From contig NZ_SZQA01000004.1 of the NCBI RefSeq assembly GCF_005233835.1, forward strand, positions 184,070 to 248,069: a stretch of DNA of 64,000 nucleotides, in the 5' to 3' direction. Numbering within the stretch: the stretch's first letter is position 1; each line of letters opens with the position of its first letter. Shown here piece after piece: positions 26,509 through 35,950 of this stretch. The notes below the pieces were generated by a model that worked only from the letters and a program-made list of their open reading frames with translations, was not told where the DNA came from and searched no databases. Source of the DNA: Herbidospora galbida. Its GTDB lineage: Bacteria; Actinomycetota; Actinomycetes; Streptosporangiales; Streptosporangiaceae. A program made the translations under genes and the position numbers.

Positions 26509-29500
26509 CGGTCCTTCAGGGAGGTGATCGCGCCGCCGAGCCGGTCGGCCAGGTGGGTGATGGCGGAGACCGTCCGGGTCGTCGGGTCGTCTTCTTGCCC
26601 GCCCATCGCCTTCGCCCGTCGGTAGGCGGCCTTGACCTCCTCCCACCTCACTTTTTGGACGTCGGTCAGCACCCCGCGAAGCTCCGCCAGCTTGAGCAGG
26701 TTCGCCTCCGCCCCCGAGGTGAGAGTCTGCGCCTCCCCCAGGTAGTGGTCGTCGATGATGCCCTCCAGCTCGGCGTCCGTCAGCACCGGCACGATGCGCT
26801 GCGCGAGCTTGTTCATGTTCCGGTACGACCCCTGCAGCAGGAACGGAGGTTCGGTCCGGCTGGCGTCGGACTGGGCGGCGGAGGCGATGTAGGCCCGGTT
26901 GTTGGCCAGCACCACTTCCTGCAGCCGCAGCATCTTCCGCAGCACGCTGAGGATCTGGTCGAGCTCCACGGTGCCGTACGGATGCGAGAGCTGGTCGGCG
27001 CTCCCCTCCCCGCGAGCCAGCCGCACCAGCTTCTCGATCTCGCCGTAGTCGGACACGGGAGCCAGCACGGAGTTCGCCGTCAGGGCGTTCTCGATGTAGC
27101 TCAGCGCGAAGAGGTCGTCCTTCCCGCTCAGCACCTCACCCAGGTTCCACACGTCGGCGCGGTTGGCCAGCATGTCGGGCACCCGGAACACCTGCCCCGA
27201 CTCCGTGTACGGGTTGCCGGCCATGCACACCGCGAACCGCTTCCCCCGCAGGTCGTACGTCCGGGCCGTCCCGTTCCACACGCCTTCCATCCGCCGCTGC
27301 GCGTCGCACAGCGAGATGAACTTCTGCAGCAGCTCGGGCGAGGTGTGCTGGATGTCGTCCAGGTAGAGCAGCACGTTGCTGCCCATCTCCAGCGCGAACG
27401 AGATCTTCTCGACCTCCGACCGCGACGTCGCGTCGGGCGCGTCGGCGGGGTCGACCGAGGTCACCTCATGCCCGAGGGCAGGGCCGTTGACCTTGACGAA
27501 CACCAGGCCCAGGCGGCTGGCGACGTACTCCATCAGGGTCGTCTTGCCATAACCGGGCGGGGAGATCAGCAGCAGCAGGCCCGTCCCGTGGTCGAGCTGC
27601 TTGGCCAGGTTGTCGCCGATCAGCGGCAGGTAGACCTGGTCGATCAGCGCGTTCCGGACGAAGGAGTCCATGACCTTGGGGCGGTATTCGTCCAGACGCA
27701 GGCGCTTCTTCTCGCCGGCCACCAGTTCGGCGCGGCGGCGCTGGTAGTCCCGGTACGCCGGGACCCGCTCCGACCGGAAGATCCGGGTCCGGGCGAGGAA
27801 CTCGTCGAGGCGCAGGTCCATCGAGCGGCCCTGGATGCGCGGGTGGGCGCCGAGCAGGCCTTCGACGACGCCGTCGAGGGTCGCGGCGGAGTCGTAGCGG
27901 GGCAGGTCGCACAGCAGGAGCGAGACGACCTCGGGTGAGACGTCGCCCTTGCCGAAGGCGGCCAGCCAGGCGCGGGCGAGCTGGATGCGGGCGGGCAGGT
28001 CCAGCGTCGACAGTTCGGCGGTGAAGGCCGCGAAGCGTTCGGCTCCCAGGGCCTCCTGGAAGCCGTCCAGGAACGCCCGCGCCGCCGTGGAGGTGACGAA
28101 GCCGGACGGCGCGGCGGCGAGCTCCTCGATCAGGTAGTCGGCGGCCAGGGCGGCCGGGCCGTCGAGACAGCCGTGGGCCTCGATCGCCGAGGCCAGTTCC
28201 TCCGCCAGCGCCTGCAGCGCCTCCGCGCCGCCGCCGAACAGCTCCCTGGCCCGGGTGAGGGACTGGGCCCTGACCTCCCAGGTCGGCGACGGGTTTCCGT
28301 ACGCCCAGAAGAACTGCGCCGTCGCGCGCGCCGAGGGCAGGTGGCGCAGGAGGCCCGCCGCGGCGTGCAGGCGGGTCACGACGTCGAGGATCTTCACGGT
28401 GTCGTGGTCGTGGACGCCCCGCTCGTAGCCCTCGTCGTAGCGCGACTCGGCCGCCCGCCGGACCGCCTCCGCGGGGTCCCCTTCGACGGGGAACAGCGAC
28501 GCGGCCAGGTATTCGGCCCGGTAGACCTCCGCCGTCTCCGACACGAGCAGCTGGTCCCAGAAGTGGCGGGTGTCGGTGAAGCCGGTCACGGGGGCGCGGT
28601 AGTCGGTTCCGGTGATGGCGAACGACAGCGATCCCTCGTGCGGCACCAGGGTCAGGTCGAGCGGCTGGGTGTTGACGGCGAAGCGGTGGCGGCCCAGTTT
28701 GACCGTGTCGCCGTCGAACAGGTCGGTGCGGTCCTTCAGGGCGCGGCCGGCCTCCTGGCGGGCGGCGCGCACCCGGCCGTCGAGCTCGTCAGCTCTGACC
28801 GAGTCGCCGAGTTCCCGCAGGTCAGCCGCCACCGCGCGGAGCTTGGCGACCATCGGGTCGGCGGCGAAGTAGGCGTTGACCTCGTCCAGTGACGCCAGCG
28901 TCGAGGAGCGGCGGCGCACGGTCCCGAGGATGCGGTCGGCCGACTCGGAGAGCCGGTCGGCCCGCCGCGCGCGGTCGTCGAGGAGGGTCTGCTTGCGGGC
29001 CGAGAACGCCTCGTAGACCTCTTCGCGTTTGCGTTCGAGCTGCGACAGGAAGTCGTCGAACTCGCCGAAGCGGGACTCCAGGCCCTCGATCTGGAGCAGC
29101 AGCCGTCCGAGGCGCTCGTCGCACCTCTCGGGGGTGTCGGCGCCGGTCAGCCCGGCCGTCACGGCCTGGCCGAGGAGGCCGAACTCGGCGGCGAACTCCG
29201 CCCGGCCCTCGGCGGCGAGGAGTTCCCGCCGCCGTGCGTCGAGGGTGGCGCGCACGCGGTTGATTTCGGCGAGGACCGCGCCGACCTTCTCCAGGATGAC
29301 GGTGCGGGCGGTCGCCTCGACCTCCAGCGTCCCGACCACCTCGACGAGGGTCTCCAGGCCGTCGGACTGCGCCGCCAGCCGCTCGGTGACGGGCGCGGCG
29401 CCGGCCACGGTCGTGATCGCCTCGGCCTCCTCCGCGAGGCCGGAGACGGTGCCGTGGAAGCCCGCGAACGCGTCGTCGCGCTGCAGGTCGGCGACCACCT

Positions 29501-31169
29501 GGGCGGCGGTCTCCGTCACCTGGCCCTCGACGGTCTCCATGAGCGCGTCGAGGGCGGTCAGGTCGGCGTACCGGCGCTCCCGCAGTGTCACCAGGTGGCC
29601 CTGGGCCCGGCGCAGTTCGGCCAGGCGGGCGACGCCGGTCGAGCGGATCGCCGCGATCTGCTCGCGCGCCCCGGCCACCGCGTGGGCGGCGTCCTCGGTC
29701 AGGCGCTGCACGTTCTCGAACTCGTCGAGGACCTGCTCGGCCGTCCCGCGCAGCGCGGTCAGCGGCTCGCTCAGGGAGTGCTCGCCGAGCCAGTGGTAGG
29801 CGTCGGAGATGCGGTCGCAGGAGGCGATCAGCGCCTCGAAGACGGCCTGCGCGGGCGCCATCTCGCCCACCATCCGCGCCACCGACAGGCAGTCGGAGAT
29901 GCCCCTGACCAGCTCGCCGTTGCCGATGCGCTCCAGCGGGCCGGTGCCGACCGGGGTGGCCGACTCGACGGCGAACGGGGTGTCCCACACCTGCATCGGG
30001 TGGACCCGCGACGGCTCGTCGGAGGTCGCCCGGAACACCACCAGCGTGCCGTCGTCGAACAGCGAGTAGCCGTGACAGGGCAGCGGGTTGGCCACCTCCT
30101 TGCGGATCACGTTGTACGGCAGCAGGAGATAACGCCCCTCCTCCCGCGCGTGGAAGACGTAGAGCACGTCCTCCTCGCTCCGGATCACCCGCTCGAACTC
30201 CAGCGCGGCGACGTCGGTCTCGAACGTCTTGGCCACGCCGGTCGTCAGGTAGTAGCCGCCGGGGAAGATGATCCCCTGGTCCTCCGGGAGCCGCTGGCAG
30301 GCCTGGCCGATGCCGTCGAGCCTGGTCACGCTCTTGGTACGGGTGTTGAAGACCAGATAGCGCCAGTCGGTCTCCTTGTAGGGCCGGATCTTGAGCAGGA
30401 TCAGCGGCCCGACCCGCGCGTGGAGGACGTCGGCGTCGGCGAGGCTCTGCAGCCGCTCGGTGACCGGTTCGGAGTAGACGCCCTCCCCCGACTCGGTGTT
30501 GTTCTCGACCTTGATGGTCAGGTCGCCGCCGACGGTCTCGACGAACAGCTCACCGGCGATGGAGATGTGCGGATGCCGCCCGAGCACGTGGTCGTCGCGG
30601 GTGGTCTCGACCCACTCGAAGTCGTGCGAGGGCGGCAGGACGTGGTCGCGCTCGCCCCGCGAGTCGAGGTAGGACAGCGCGCCGTCGGCCGTCATCGTCC
30701 AGCGCAGCACCCGGATGTCCTGCGGCCCGGTCTGGAAGATCGCCAGGAGCTTGCCCTCGATCTTCCGCAGTTGCAGCAGCCGGGTGTCCTTGTAGTAGCG
30801 GTAGAGCTCGCCGAAGTCCTTCTCGAAGGCCGGGTCGCCGAGCACGCTCTCGGACCCCGAGAAGGTGAAGGCGTCGCCGTCGCGCGAGAAGTGGTGGAAG
30901 GAGAAGACGTCGGAGACGCTCGTCTGCGGGCGCAGGCCGATGAACACGTTGTAGCCGAAGATCATGGTGTCGCCGGCGGAGACCACGTCCCGGGGCACGC
31001 AGTTGTTCTCGGTACGGATGCGCTCGGTCCCCACCAGCCGCATCTCCGAGCCGCCGAACACCGCGAGGCGCCGGGTGTTGAGCTCCTCGGCCCGGCCGGC
31101 CAGTTCCTTGGCCTGTTCGGCCAGCCGGGCGCGGAGGATCTCGTAGGTGCCGGCGTCGAGTCCCGTCAC
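26505..31169 (-). CDS. Giant DNA-repair-ATPase family protein (DUF3686 type) with C-terminal AAA+ module
   Basis: A 1,554-residue protein. The N-terminal part (about 30-430) is beta-rich and resembles the family annotated as DNA repair ATPase (FGGSEMRLVGTERIRTENNC; FGYNVFIGL). A long helical/coiled-coil middle (about 430-900) precedes an AAA+ module near 1190-1420 with Walker A SPPGYGKTT (about 1203) and Walker B LLYLDDIQH (about 1268), plus GNPYTESGQVFRVPDML. The DNA-repair label is a family name, not shown here. The GTG start overlaps the flotillin stop (GTGA), and its own stop overlaps the 26508 start. A membrane-linked remodelling ATPase is my inference from the operon. Confidence 0.85.
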   Translation of the reverse strand: MTGLDAGTYEILRARLAEQAKELAGRAEELNTRRLAVFGGSEMRLVGTERIRTENNCVPRDVVSAGDTMIFGYNVFIGLRPQTSVSDVFSFHHFSRDGDAFTFSGSESVLGDPAFEKDFGELYRYYKDTRLLQLRKIEGKLLAIFQTGPQDIRVLRWTMTADGALSYLDSRGERDHVLPPSHDFEWVETTRDDHVLGRHPHISIAGELFVETVGGDLTIKVENNTESGEGVYSEPVTERLQSLADADVLHARVGPLILLKIRPYKETDWRYLVFNTRTKSVTRLDGIGQACQRLPEDQGIIFPGGYYLTTGVAKTFETDVAALEFERVIRSEEDVLYVFHAREEGRYLLLPYNVIRKEVANPLPCHGYSLFDDGTLVVFRATSDEPSRVHPMQVWDTPFAVESATPVGTGPLERIGNGELVRGISDCLSVARMVGEMAPAQAVFEALIASCDRISDAYHWLGEHSLSEPLTALRGTAEQVLDEFENVQRLTEDAAHAVAGAREQIAAIRSTGVARLAELRRAQGHLVTLRERRYADLTALDALMETVEGQVTETAAQVVADLQRDDAFAGFHGTVSGLAEEAEAITTVAGAAPVTERLAAQSDGLETLVEVVGTLEVEATARTVILEKVGAVLAEINRVRATLDARRRELLAAEGRAEFAAEFGLLGQAVTAGLTGADTPERCDERLGRLLLQIEGLESRFGEFDDFLSQLERKREEVYEAFSARKQTLLDDRARRADRLSESADRILGTVRRRSSTLASLDEVNAYFAADPMVAKLRAVAADLRELGDSVRADELDGRVRAARQEAGRALKDRTDLFDGDTVKLGRHRFAVNTQPLDLTLVPHEGSLSFAITGTDYRAPVTGFTDTRHFWDQLLVSETAEVYRAEYLAASLFPVEGDPAEAVRRAAESRYDEGYERGVHDHDTVKILDVVTRLHAAAGLLRHLPSARATAQFFWAYGNPSPTWEVRAQSLTRARELFGGGAEALQALAEELASAIEAHGCLDGPAALAADYLIEELAAAPSGFVTSTAARAFLDGFQEALGAERFAAFTAELSTLDLPARIQLARAWLAAFGKGDVSPEVVSLLLCDLPRYDSAATLDGVVEGLLGAHPRIQGRSMDLRLDEFLARTRIFRSERVPAYRDYQRRRAELVAGEKKRLRLDEYRPKVMDSFVRNALIDQVYLPLIGDNLAKQLDHGTGLLLLISPPGYGKTTLMEYVASRLGLVFVKVNGPALGHEVTSVDPADAPDATSRSEVEKISFALEMGSNVLLYLDDIQHTSPELLQKFISLCDAQRRMEGVWNGTARTYDLRGKRFAVCMAGNPYTESGQVFRVPDMLANRADVWNLGEVLSGKDDLFALSYIENALTANSVLAPVSDYGEIEKLVRLARGEGSADQLSHPYGTVELDQILSVLRKMLRLQEVVLANNRAYIASAAQSDASRTEPPFLLQGSYRNMNKLAQRIVPVLTDAELEGIIDDHYLGEAQTLTSGAEANLLKLAELRGVLTDVQKVRWEEVKAAYRRAKAMGGQEDDPTTRTVSAITHLADRLGGAITSLKDR

Positions 31170-33175
31170 TTCTCGACCGGGGTGATCGCCGGGCTGCCGC
31201 CGTTCTTCATCAGGGTGGCGAGGAACGCCGACACGGTCATGTCACGCACGGCGCCCGAGTCGACCCCGGACACGATCTTGGCGAGGTCGGCGCTGAGGCT
31301 GGCGTCGCCGTTCAGGTAGGGGTCGGCGAGGGTGCGGGCCACCTCGGAGTTGTCGACGAAGCCGTCGATGCTCTTGCCCATGGTCACCGCGCCGACGAGC
31401 TTGTCGAAGAAGACGCTGTCGCCGCCGACGATGTCGATGTTGGCCTTCGACAGGCCGGCCGACAGGACCTCGGCCTGCGCCTCGGCGACCCTGCGGTGCA
31501 CCTCGACCCCGGCCAGGCGGATCTCCTTCTCGGCCTCCAGCCGCAGGCGGTACTCCTCGTGGACGCGGCTCGCGTCGGACATCGCGGCCAGCGCCGCGGC
31601 CTTCTCGGTGAGACCCTCGGCCTCGGCCTTCAGCTTCTCCCCGACCATCATCGCGGCGGCCACGGCCTTGGCCTGCTCGCCGTCGGCCTCGGCCTTCAGG
31701 CGCTCGCGGGTGCCCTCGGCCGACGCCAGCGCCTTCTCGCGCTCGACGATCGCCTCGGCCTTGCCGACCTTCTCGATCGCGGCGGCGGCGCGCTCCTTGA
31801 CCTGCACCTCGGCCAGGCCCGTCGCGGCGGCCTCGGCCTGCACGCCCTCGGCGAGCCGGATCTTGGCGCGGGCGTCGAGCTCGGCGGCCTGCTGGCGCGA
31901 CTCGGCCAGCACCAGGGCCTCGCGCGCCTTGAACTTCGACGCGGCCTCGGCGGCCTCGGCGGCCTTGATGTCCTTGACCAGGTTCTCCTGCGCCTCGGCC
32001 TCGGCGGCGATGATGACCGACTGGCGAGTGCGCTCGGCCTCCTCGATGACGCGCAGGCGCTTGATCTGCTCCTCCTGCTCGGCCACCGTCTTCTCGACCG
32101 CGATGCGCTCGCGCATGACCTCGGCGATCGAGCGCTTCTCGACCTCGAGCTCCTTCTCCTTGGCGATGCGCGACAGCTCGGTCTCCCGCTCGCGGGCGAT
32201 GACCTCCAGCAGGCGGTCCTTCTCGATGCGCTCGCTCTCGATGGCGATCACGCGCTCGCGGTTCTTCTCGGCGACGGCGACCTCGCGGGCCTTGTTCTCG
32301 CTCTGGACGCCGATCTGCTCGTCGGTCTTGATGGCCGCGGCCTGGGCCTTGAGGCGCTCCTCGGCGCGGACCCGGGAGATCTCGGCCTCCTCGCGGGCCC
32401 GCATGGTCTCGACCTCGCGCTTCTGCTTGATCTCGGCGTCGGCCTGGCGGCGCTCCAGTTCGAGGATGGCCTCCCGGGCGTCGACGTTCTGCCGGGTGAT
32501 CTCCTTCTCCTCGTTGCGCTGGAACTCGTTGGTCCGGACGTGCTCGATCGCGGTCAGCTCGGTGATCTTGCGGATGCCCTGGGCGTCGAGGATGTTGGCC
32601 GGGTCGAGCTTGGACAGCGGGGTCTGCTCCAGGTAGTCGATGGCCGCGTCCTCCAGCGAGTAGCCGTTGAGGTCGGTGCCGATGACGCGGATGATCTGGT
32701 CGCGGAACTCGTCGCGCTGGGTGTAGAGGTCGACGAAGTCGAGCTGCTTGCCGACGGTCTTGAGCGCCTCGGAGAACTTGGCGTTGAACAGGGCCTGGAG
32801 GGTCGACTCGTCGCTGGCGCGGGCGGTGCCGATGGCCTGGGCGACCTTCACCACGTCCTCGGCGGTCTTGTTCACGCGTACGAAAAACGTGATCTTGATG
32901 TCGGCGCGGATGTTGTCGCGGCAGATCAGGCCCTCGTGGCCCGATCGCTCGATCTCGATGGTCTTCACCGAGATGTCCATGAACTCGGCCTTGTGCAGCA
33001 CCGGTAAGACCACGGCGCCGGTGAAGGTGACGTCGACCCGGCGCACCTTCGACACGATCAGGGCCTTGCCCTGCTCGACCTTGCGGAACAGCCGGCTGAC
33101 CACGATCACCAGCGCGACGAGCACGATCAGGACGACCGCGATGAGTATGCCGGCTCCCGCCGAGATGACGTCCAT
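31166..33175 (-). CDS. Flotillin-like SPFH/band-7 protein (YqiK type)
   Basis: A 669-residue membrane scaffold. A single N-terminal helix (about residues 8-32, ILIAVVLIVLVALVIVVSRL) is followed by an SPFH domain (about 40-200, with RVDVTFTGAVVLPVLHKAEF and a conserved ICRDNIRADI) and a very long Ala/Glu/Arg coiled coil (about 210-570). ATG at 33175 begins at the membrane segment; the upstream in-frame extension is not conserved-looking. It sits 4 bases after the NfeD/YqiJ-like gene and overlaps the giant ATPase gene, a combination that mirrors yqiJ-yqiK loci where flotillins need an NfeD/OB-fold partner. Confidence 0.9.
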   Translation of the reverse strand: MDVISAGAGILIAVVLIVLVALVIVVSRLFRKVEQGKALIVSKVRRVDVTFTGAVVLPVLHKAEFMDISVKTIEIERSGHEGLICRDNIRADIKITFFVRVNKTAEDVVKVAQAIGTARASDESTLQALFNAKFSEALKTVGKQLDFVDLYTQRDEFRDQIIRVIGTDLNGYSLEDAAIDYLEQTPLSKLDPANILDAQGIRKITELTAIEHVRTNEFQRNEEKEITRQNVDAREAILELERRQADAEIKQKREVETMRAREEAEISRVRAEERLKAQAAAIKTDEQIGVQSENKAREVAVAEKNRERVIAIESERIEKDRLLEVIARERETELSRIAKEKELEVEKRSIAEVMRERIAVEKTVAEQEEQIKRLRVIEEAERTRQSVIIAAEAEAQENLVKDIKAAEAAEAASKFKAREALVLAESRQQAAELDARAKIRLAEGVQAEAAATGLAEVQVKERAAAAIEKVGKAEAIVEREKALASAEGTRERLKAEADGEQAKAVAAAMMVGEKLKAEAEGLTEKAAALAAMSDASRVHEEYRLRLEAEKEIRLAGVEVHRRVAEAQAEVLSAGLSKANIDIVGGDSVFFDKLVGAVTMGKSIDGFVDNSEVARTLADPYLNGDASLSADLAKIVSGVDSGAVRDMTVSAFLATLMKNGGSPAITPVEK

Positions 33176-33179
33176 GAAG

Positions 33180-33689
33180 TTACAGGCCCCCTTCGTAAGG
33201 CATGACCCAGAAGAACTCGCCTTCCGCGTCATATTGGAAGATCAGCGCGGCCCCGCCCGCGCGGAAGCTGTCGGCGCCGGTCTGGCGCACCTGGATGACC
33301 GAGGTCGAGCCGTCGACGGCCCTGATCTCGGCCTGACCGAAGTCGGTGGAGACCGACTGGGTTCTGATGACGCAGATCTGCCCGACGAAGTCGTGCCGTG
33401 AGGGCACCTTCTCGGGCGCGGGCGTGAGGCGGCGTACCAGGAACGCGGCGCCGAGGCCCACAGCGAGCGCGGCGGCCAGGACGACCCAGCCGAGCGCCGG
33501 TAACAGCACGGATCCGGCCAGCGCGGCGAACCACCCCGCGGCCACGAACCCCGAGACCTCGGCCGCCGGAAGAGCGTCGAGGTCGACCACGCCGAAGGCC
33601 ACGAGCAGCCAGAACCCGATGACGACGATCAGCGCGAAGCTGAACAGGACAGCCGGGAAACCTAATGCGGCGTCCAGGAAATCGCGCAA
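33180..33689 (-). CDS. NfeD/YqiJ-like membrane protein with OB fold
   Basis: A 169-residue protein with about three hydrophobic helices in residues 8-95 followed by a soluble beta-rich domain (about 100-165, VGQICVIRTQSVSTDFGQAE) consistent with the OB fold of NfeD/YqiJ proteins, the standard partners of flotillins. The start is a TTG at 33689 with AGGGGAT upstream; it is the first gene of the operon. The operon promoter must lie in the 83-bp gap to the DUF998 gene or farther up. Confidence 0.8.
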   Translation of the reverse strand: MRDFLDAALGFPAVLFSFALIVVIGFWLLVAFGVVDLDALPAAEVSGFVAAGWFAALAGSVLLPALGWVVLAAALAVGLGAAFLVRRLTPAPEKVPSRHDFVGQICVIRTQSVSTDFGQAEIRAVDGSTSVIQVRQTGADSFRAGGAALIFQYDAEGEFFWVMPYEGGL

Positions 33690-33772
33690 CTTCTATCCCC
33701 TTTACGGCAATTGCGCCGTCCCCCTTGCAAACGTGGAATCTATCAGCGAGGTTCCGCAGGGAATAGGGTTAT

Positions 33773-34387
33773 TCATGCCGTTTGCCGCTGCCGCGCGACG
33801 GCCCAAATCCCCAACGCCGCCAGCGCGGCGATCTCGGTGAACACCAGCCCGCGCTCGACCGCCCCGAGCCCGACCGGCATCGCCCGCCACCAGGGGATCC
33901 CGTCGCGGGCGGCGGTGAAGCCGACCAGCGCGATCCCGGCGATCCACACCACGGCCCCGAACCCGAGCGCCGCCGCCACCCTCGCCATCGTGTCGCGCCA
34001 CGGCCGGGCCAGCAGCAGCACGGCGACCGGCAGGCAGACGAAGGCCACCACGCTGCCGACGCGATGGATCGACCCGGAGAACGACGGCCCGACGGACCAG
34101 TCGTGCTTGGGGAAGGTGGCCACGATCAGCAAGCCGAGGCTCCATCCGAACAGGGCGACCACGCCGAGGGGCCTGGCCCTGCGCTGCGCGACGAGGGTCG
34201 CCCCGATGCCGAGCGACCCCAGCGCGATCAGCGCCACCGAGACGCCGAACAGCCAGGCGTGCTCGCCCAACTGGTGTTCGCTGATCGTCCGGCGGGTCAG
34301 GTCGATGCCCGAGGAGAACTCAAGGGTCAGGATGGCGGCCGCGGCCACGGTGATGGCTCCGAGACCGGCCTGGGCGGGAACGCGCAT
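33773..34387 (-). CDS. DUF998 family membrane protein
   Basis: A 204-residue integral membrane protein with six predicted helices. It has the family's early segment (FSSGIDLTRRTISEHQLGE) and a later HRVGSVVAFVCLP. Function unknown. ATG at 34387 is chosen at the first hydrophobic segment; the longer in-frame extension is low-complexity and overlaps the divergent gene. It is on the same strand as the flotillin operon but 84 bases away. Confidence 0.8.
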   Translation of the reverse strand: MRVPAQAGLGAITVAAAAILTLEFSSGIDLTRRTISEHQLGEHAWLFGVSVALIALGSLGIGATLVAQRRARPLGVVALFGWSLGLLIVATFPKHDWSVGPSFSGSIHRVGSVVAFVCLPVAVLLLARPWRDTMARVAAALGFGAVVWIAGIALVGFTAARDGIPWWRAMPVGLGAVERGLVFTEIAALAALGIWAVARQRQTA

Positions 34388-34405
34388 GCCTTCTAAAATG
34401 CCACC

Positions 34406-34849
34406 ATGCTCGTGGTGCAGCGGGTGCTGACTCGCTGGTCCAAGGCCGGTCGCGGTGCGGCCGCGGCCACGCTGCGGGGGTCGCTGCCGGATCGGGTGCC
34501 GCTGCCGGCCTGCACCGGAGACGTCGTCTTCCACGACGTGCTGCTCACACCGCGCGCCGAGACACTCCGGGAACTGACGCTGCCCGCGACCGTGGCCGGC
34601 CTGCGCCTCCACCCGGACGGCCGGGTGTCCCGCGCCGCCGTGCTCGCTTCCCACCCGCGCCACCGGCGGCCGGACGACCTGTTCACCCTGGCCCCCGGCC
34701 AGCGGGCCCGCTATCGGGCCAACTTCCGCTTCAGCGGTTACAGCCTGGAGTGGTACTACGAACAGTGGACCGTCACGCTCGCCCACGACGTCGGTCTGGA
34801 GGGCGGGTTCGACCACGAGGTCGACGACCGCGTCAGCCTCTATCCCTGA
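34406..34849 (+). CDS. Hypothetical protein, 147 residues
   Basis: No family recognised. The N-terminal half is Arg/Leu-rich (MLVVQRVLTRWSKAGRGAAA); the C-terminal half has an aromatic-rich stretch (FRFSGYSLEWYYEQWTVTLA) typical of a folded beta-rich domain. No signal peptide or membrane helix. It starts 18 bases from the divergent DUF998 gene and its end overlaps the convergent peroxiredoxin gene by 17 bases. Confidence 0.55.
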   Translation: MLVVQRVLTRWSKAGRGAAAATLRGSLPDRVPLPACTGDVVFHDVLLTPRAETLRELTLPATVAGLRLHPDGRVSRAAVLASHPRHRRPDDLFTLAPGQRARYRANFRFSGYSLEWYYEQWTVTLAHDVGLEGGFDHEVDDRVSLYP

Positions 34850-35291
34850 GGGTCTTCAGCGCCCGGTCGGCGTGGTCGCTCATCATGACCTCGTTGTGGA
34901 TGACGTCGAGCACCCGGAAGTCGGTGTCGATGACGAAGGTGACCCGCCGGGTGACGAACGGCCCGACGGCGACCGAACGGCGTACCCCCATCTGCCTGGC
35001 CACCACACCGTCTTCGTCGGACAGCAGCGGGTAGCCGAGCCGGTTGGTCTCGGCGAACAGCTTCTGCCGTTTCACCTTGTCTTTGCTGATCCCGACGCGG
35101 AGCGCTCCAACGGCTTCGAATTCGGCGGCGAGGTCACGGAAGTGGCACGTCTCGGCGGTGCACCCGGAGGTCATGGCGGCGGGATAGAAGAAGAGCACGA
35201 CGGGCCCTTCTTCGAGGAACTCGCTCAGGCGACGGGTCTCCCCGTTCTCGTCCGGAAGCGCGAAGTCCGCGACGAGCTCACCGATATTCAT
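34833..35291 (-). CDS. bcp: Thiol peroxidase, Bcp/PrxQ-type peroxiredoxin
   Basis: A 152-residue AhpC/TSA-family enzyme that reduces peroxides with thioredoxin-type donors. YPAAMTSGCTAETC holds the P-x3-T-x2-C motif: Cys44 is the peroxidatic residue and Cys49 the likely resolving residue, the 5-residue spacing of the PrxQ/Bcp group. The start overlaps the stop of the upstream uridine-kinase-like gene (ATGA), so the two are coupled. Confidence 0.9.
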   Translation of the reverse strand: MNIGELVADFALPDENGETRRLSEFLEEGPVVLFFYPAAMTSGCTAETCHFRDLAAEFEAVGALRVGISKDKVKRQKLFAETNRLGYPLLSDEDGVVARQMGVRRSVAVGPFVTRRVTFVIDTDFRVLDVIHNEVMMSDHADRALKTLRDRG

Positions 35292-35905
35292 GCGTCACTT
35301 TCTACCAGTGCGAGGTGTCGGGAATCATCCGCCCGAACCACCACATCCGCCCAATCCTGCGGCCTGACCTCGTCGGCGTACCGTTCGAAGGCCGGGAGGG
35401 TCCACTGTTCTTCGGTACGCCGCTCCAACGCCCTCTTCGACAGGCTCAGGTGGACGGAGAAGTCGAAGGGCAGCCCCTGCCCGAGGAGCAGCGGCCCGTC
35501 GACGACGACGACCGCGTTCTCCGGGAGGACCTGGTAGGGCGCACGGGTGGCCCGGTCTCTGACCGGGTCCCACAGCGAGGGGATGACCCGGCCGGTGCCG
35601 CCGGGTTCGAGCGGCTGGAGGACCTCCCGGGTCAGGCCCTTCACGTCGAGCCAGCCGTCGTAGTAGGAGTCGGGGTCGTGCCGGCCGAACTCGTAGCGGA
35701 GCGAGGCGGGCCTGAGGAAGTCCTTGGCCGACACCCGCAGGACGTTCCGGCGGACCCGCAGCCCCTCGGCGACCCGGTCGGCCAGTTCCCACGGCCGGGC
35801 CGCGTCGGCGCCGTCGACGGCCACCCGCACCCACCCGGAGCGGTCGGAGATCGTCTCGACCAGCTCCGCGACGAGCCCTTCGACGGAGACCGGCCGCACA
35901 CCCAT
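35288..35905 (-). CDS. Uridine-kinase-like protein with altered P-loop
   Basis: A 205-residue protein aligned by overall pattern with bacterial nucleoside/uridine kinases (VRVAVDGADA start, VSAKDFLRPASLRYEFGRHD middle, VVVVDGPLLL later). The Walker A position reads GADAARPW (from Gly32) where active kinases have GxxxxGKT, so the invariant Gly-Lys-Thr is Arg-Pro-Trp. Kinase activity is therefore doubtful; a binding or regulatory role is possible. The later Asp-Phe-Leu segment, where the kinases have substrate-binding acids, is kept. Its stop overlaps the peroxiredoxin start, and it diverges from the NAD kinase gene. Confidence 0.65.
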   Translation of the reverse strand: MGVRPVSVEGLVAELVETISDRSGWVRVAVDGADAARPWELADRVAEGLRVRRNVLRVSAKDFLRPASLRYEFGRHDPDSYYDGWLDVKGLTREVLQPLEPGGTGRVIPSLWDPVRDRATRAPYQVLPENAVVVVDGPLLLGQGLPFDFSVHLSLSKRALERRTEEQWTLPAFERYADEVRPQDWADVVVRADDSRHLALVESDA

Positions 35906-35950
35906 CAGGCCATCATGCCGTCGCCGGTAGGGGCGATCTACAGTGGGCGG

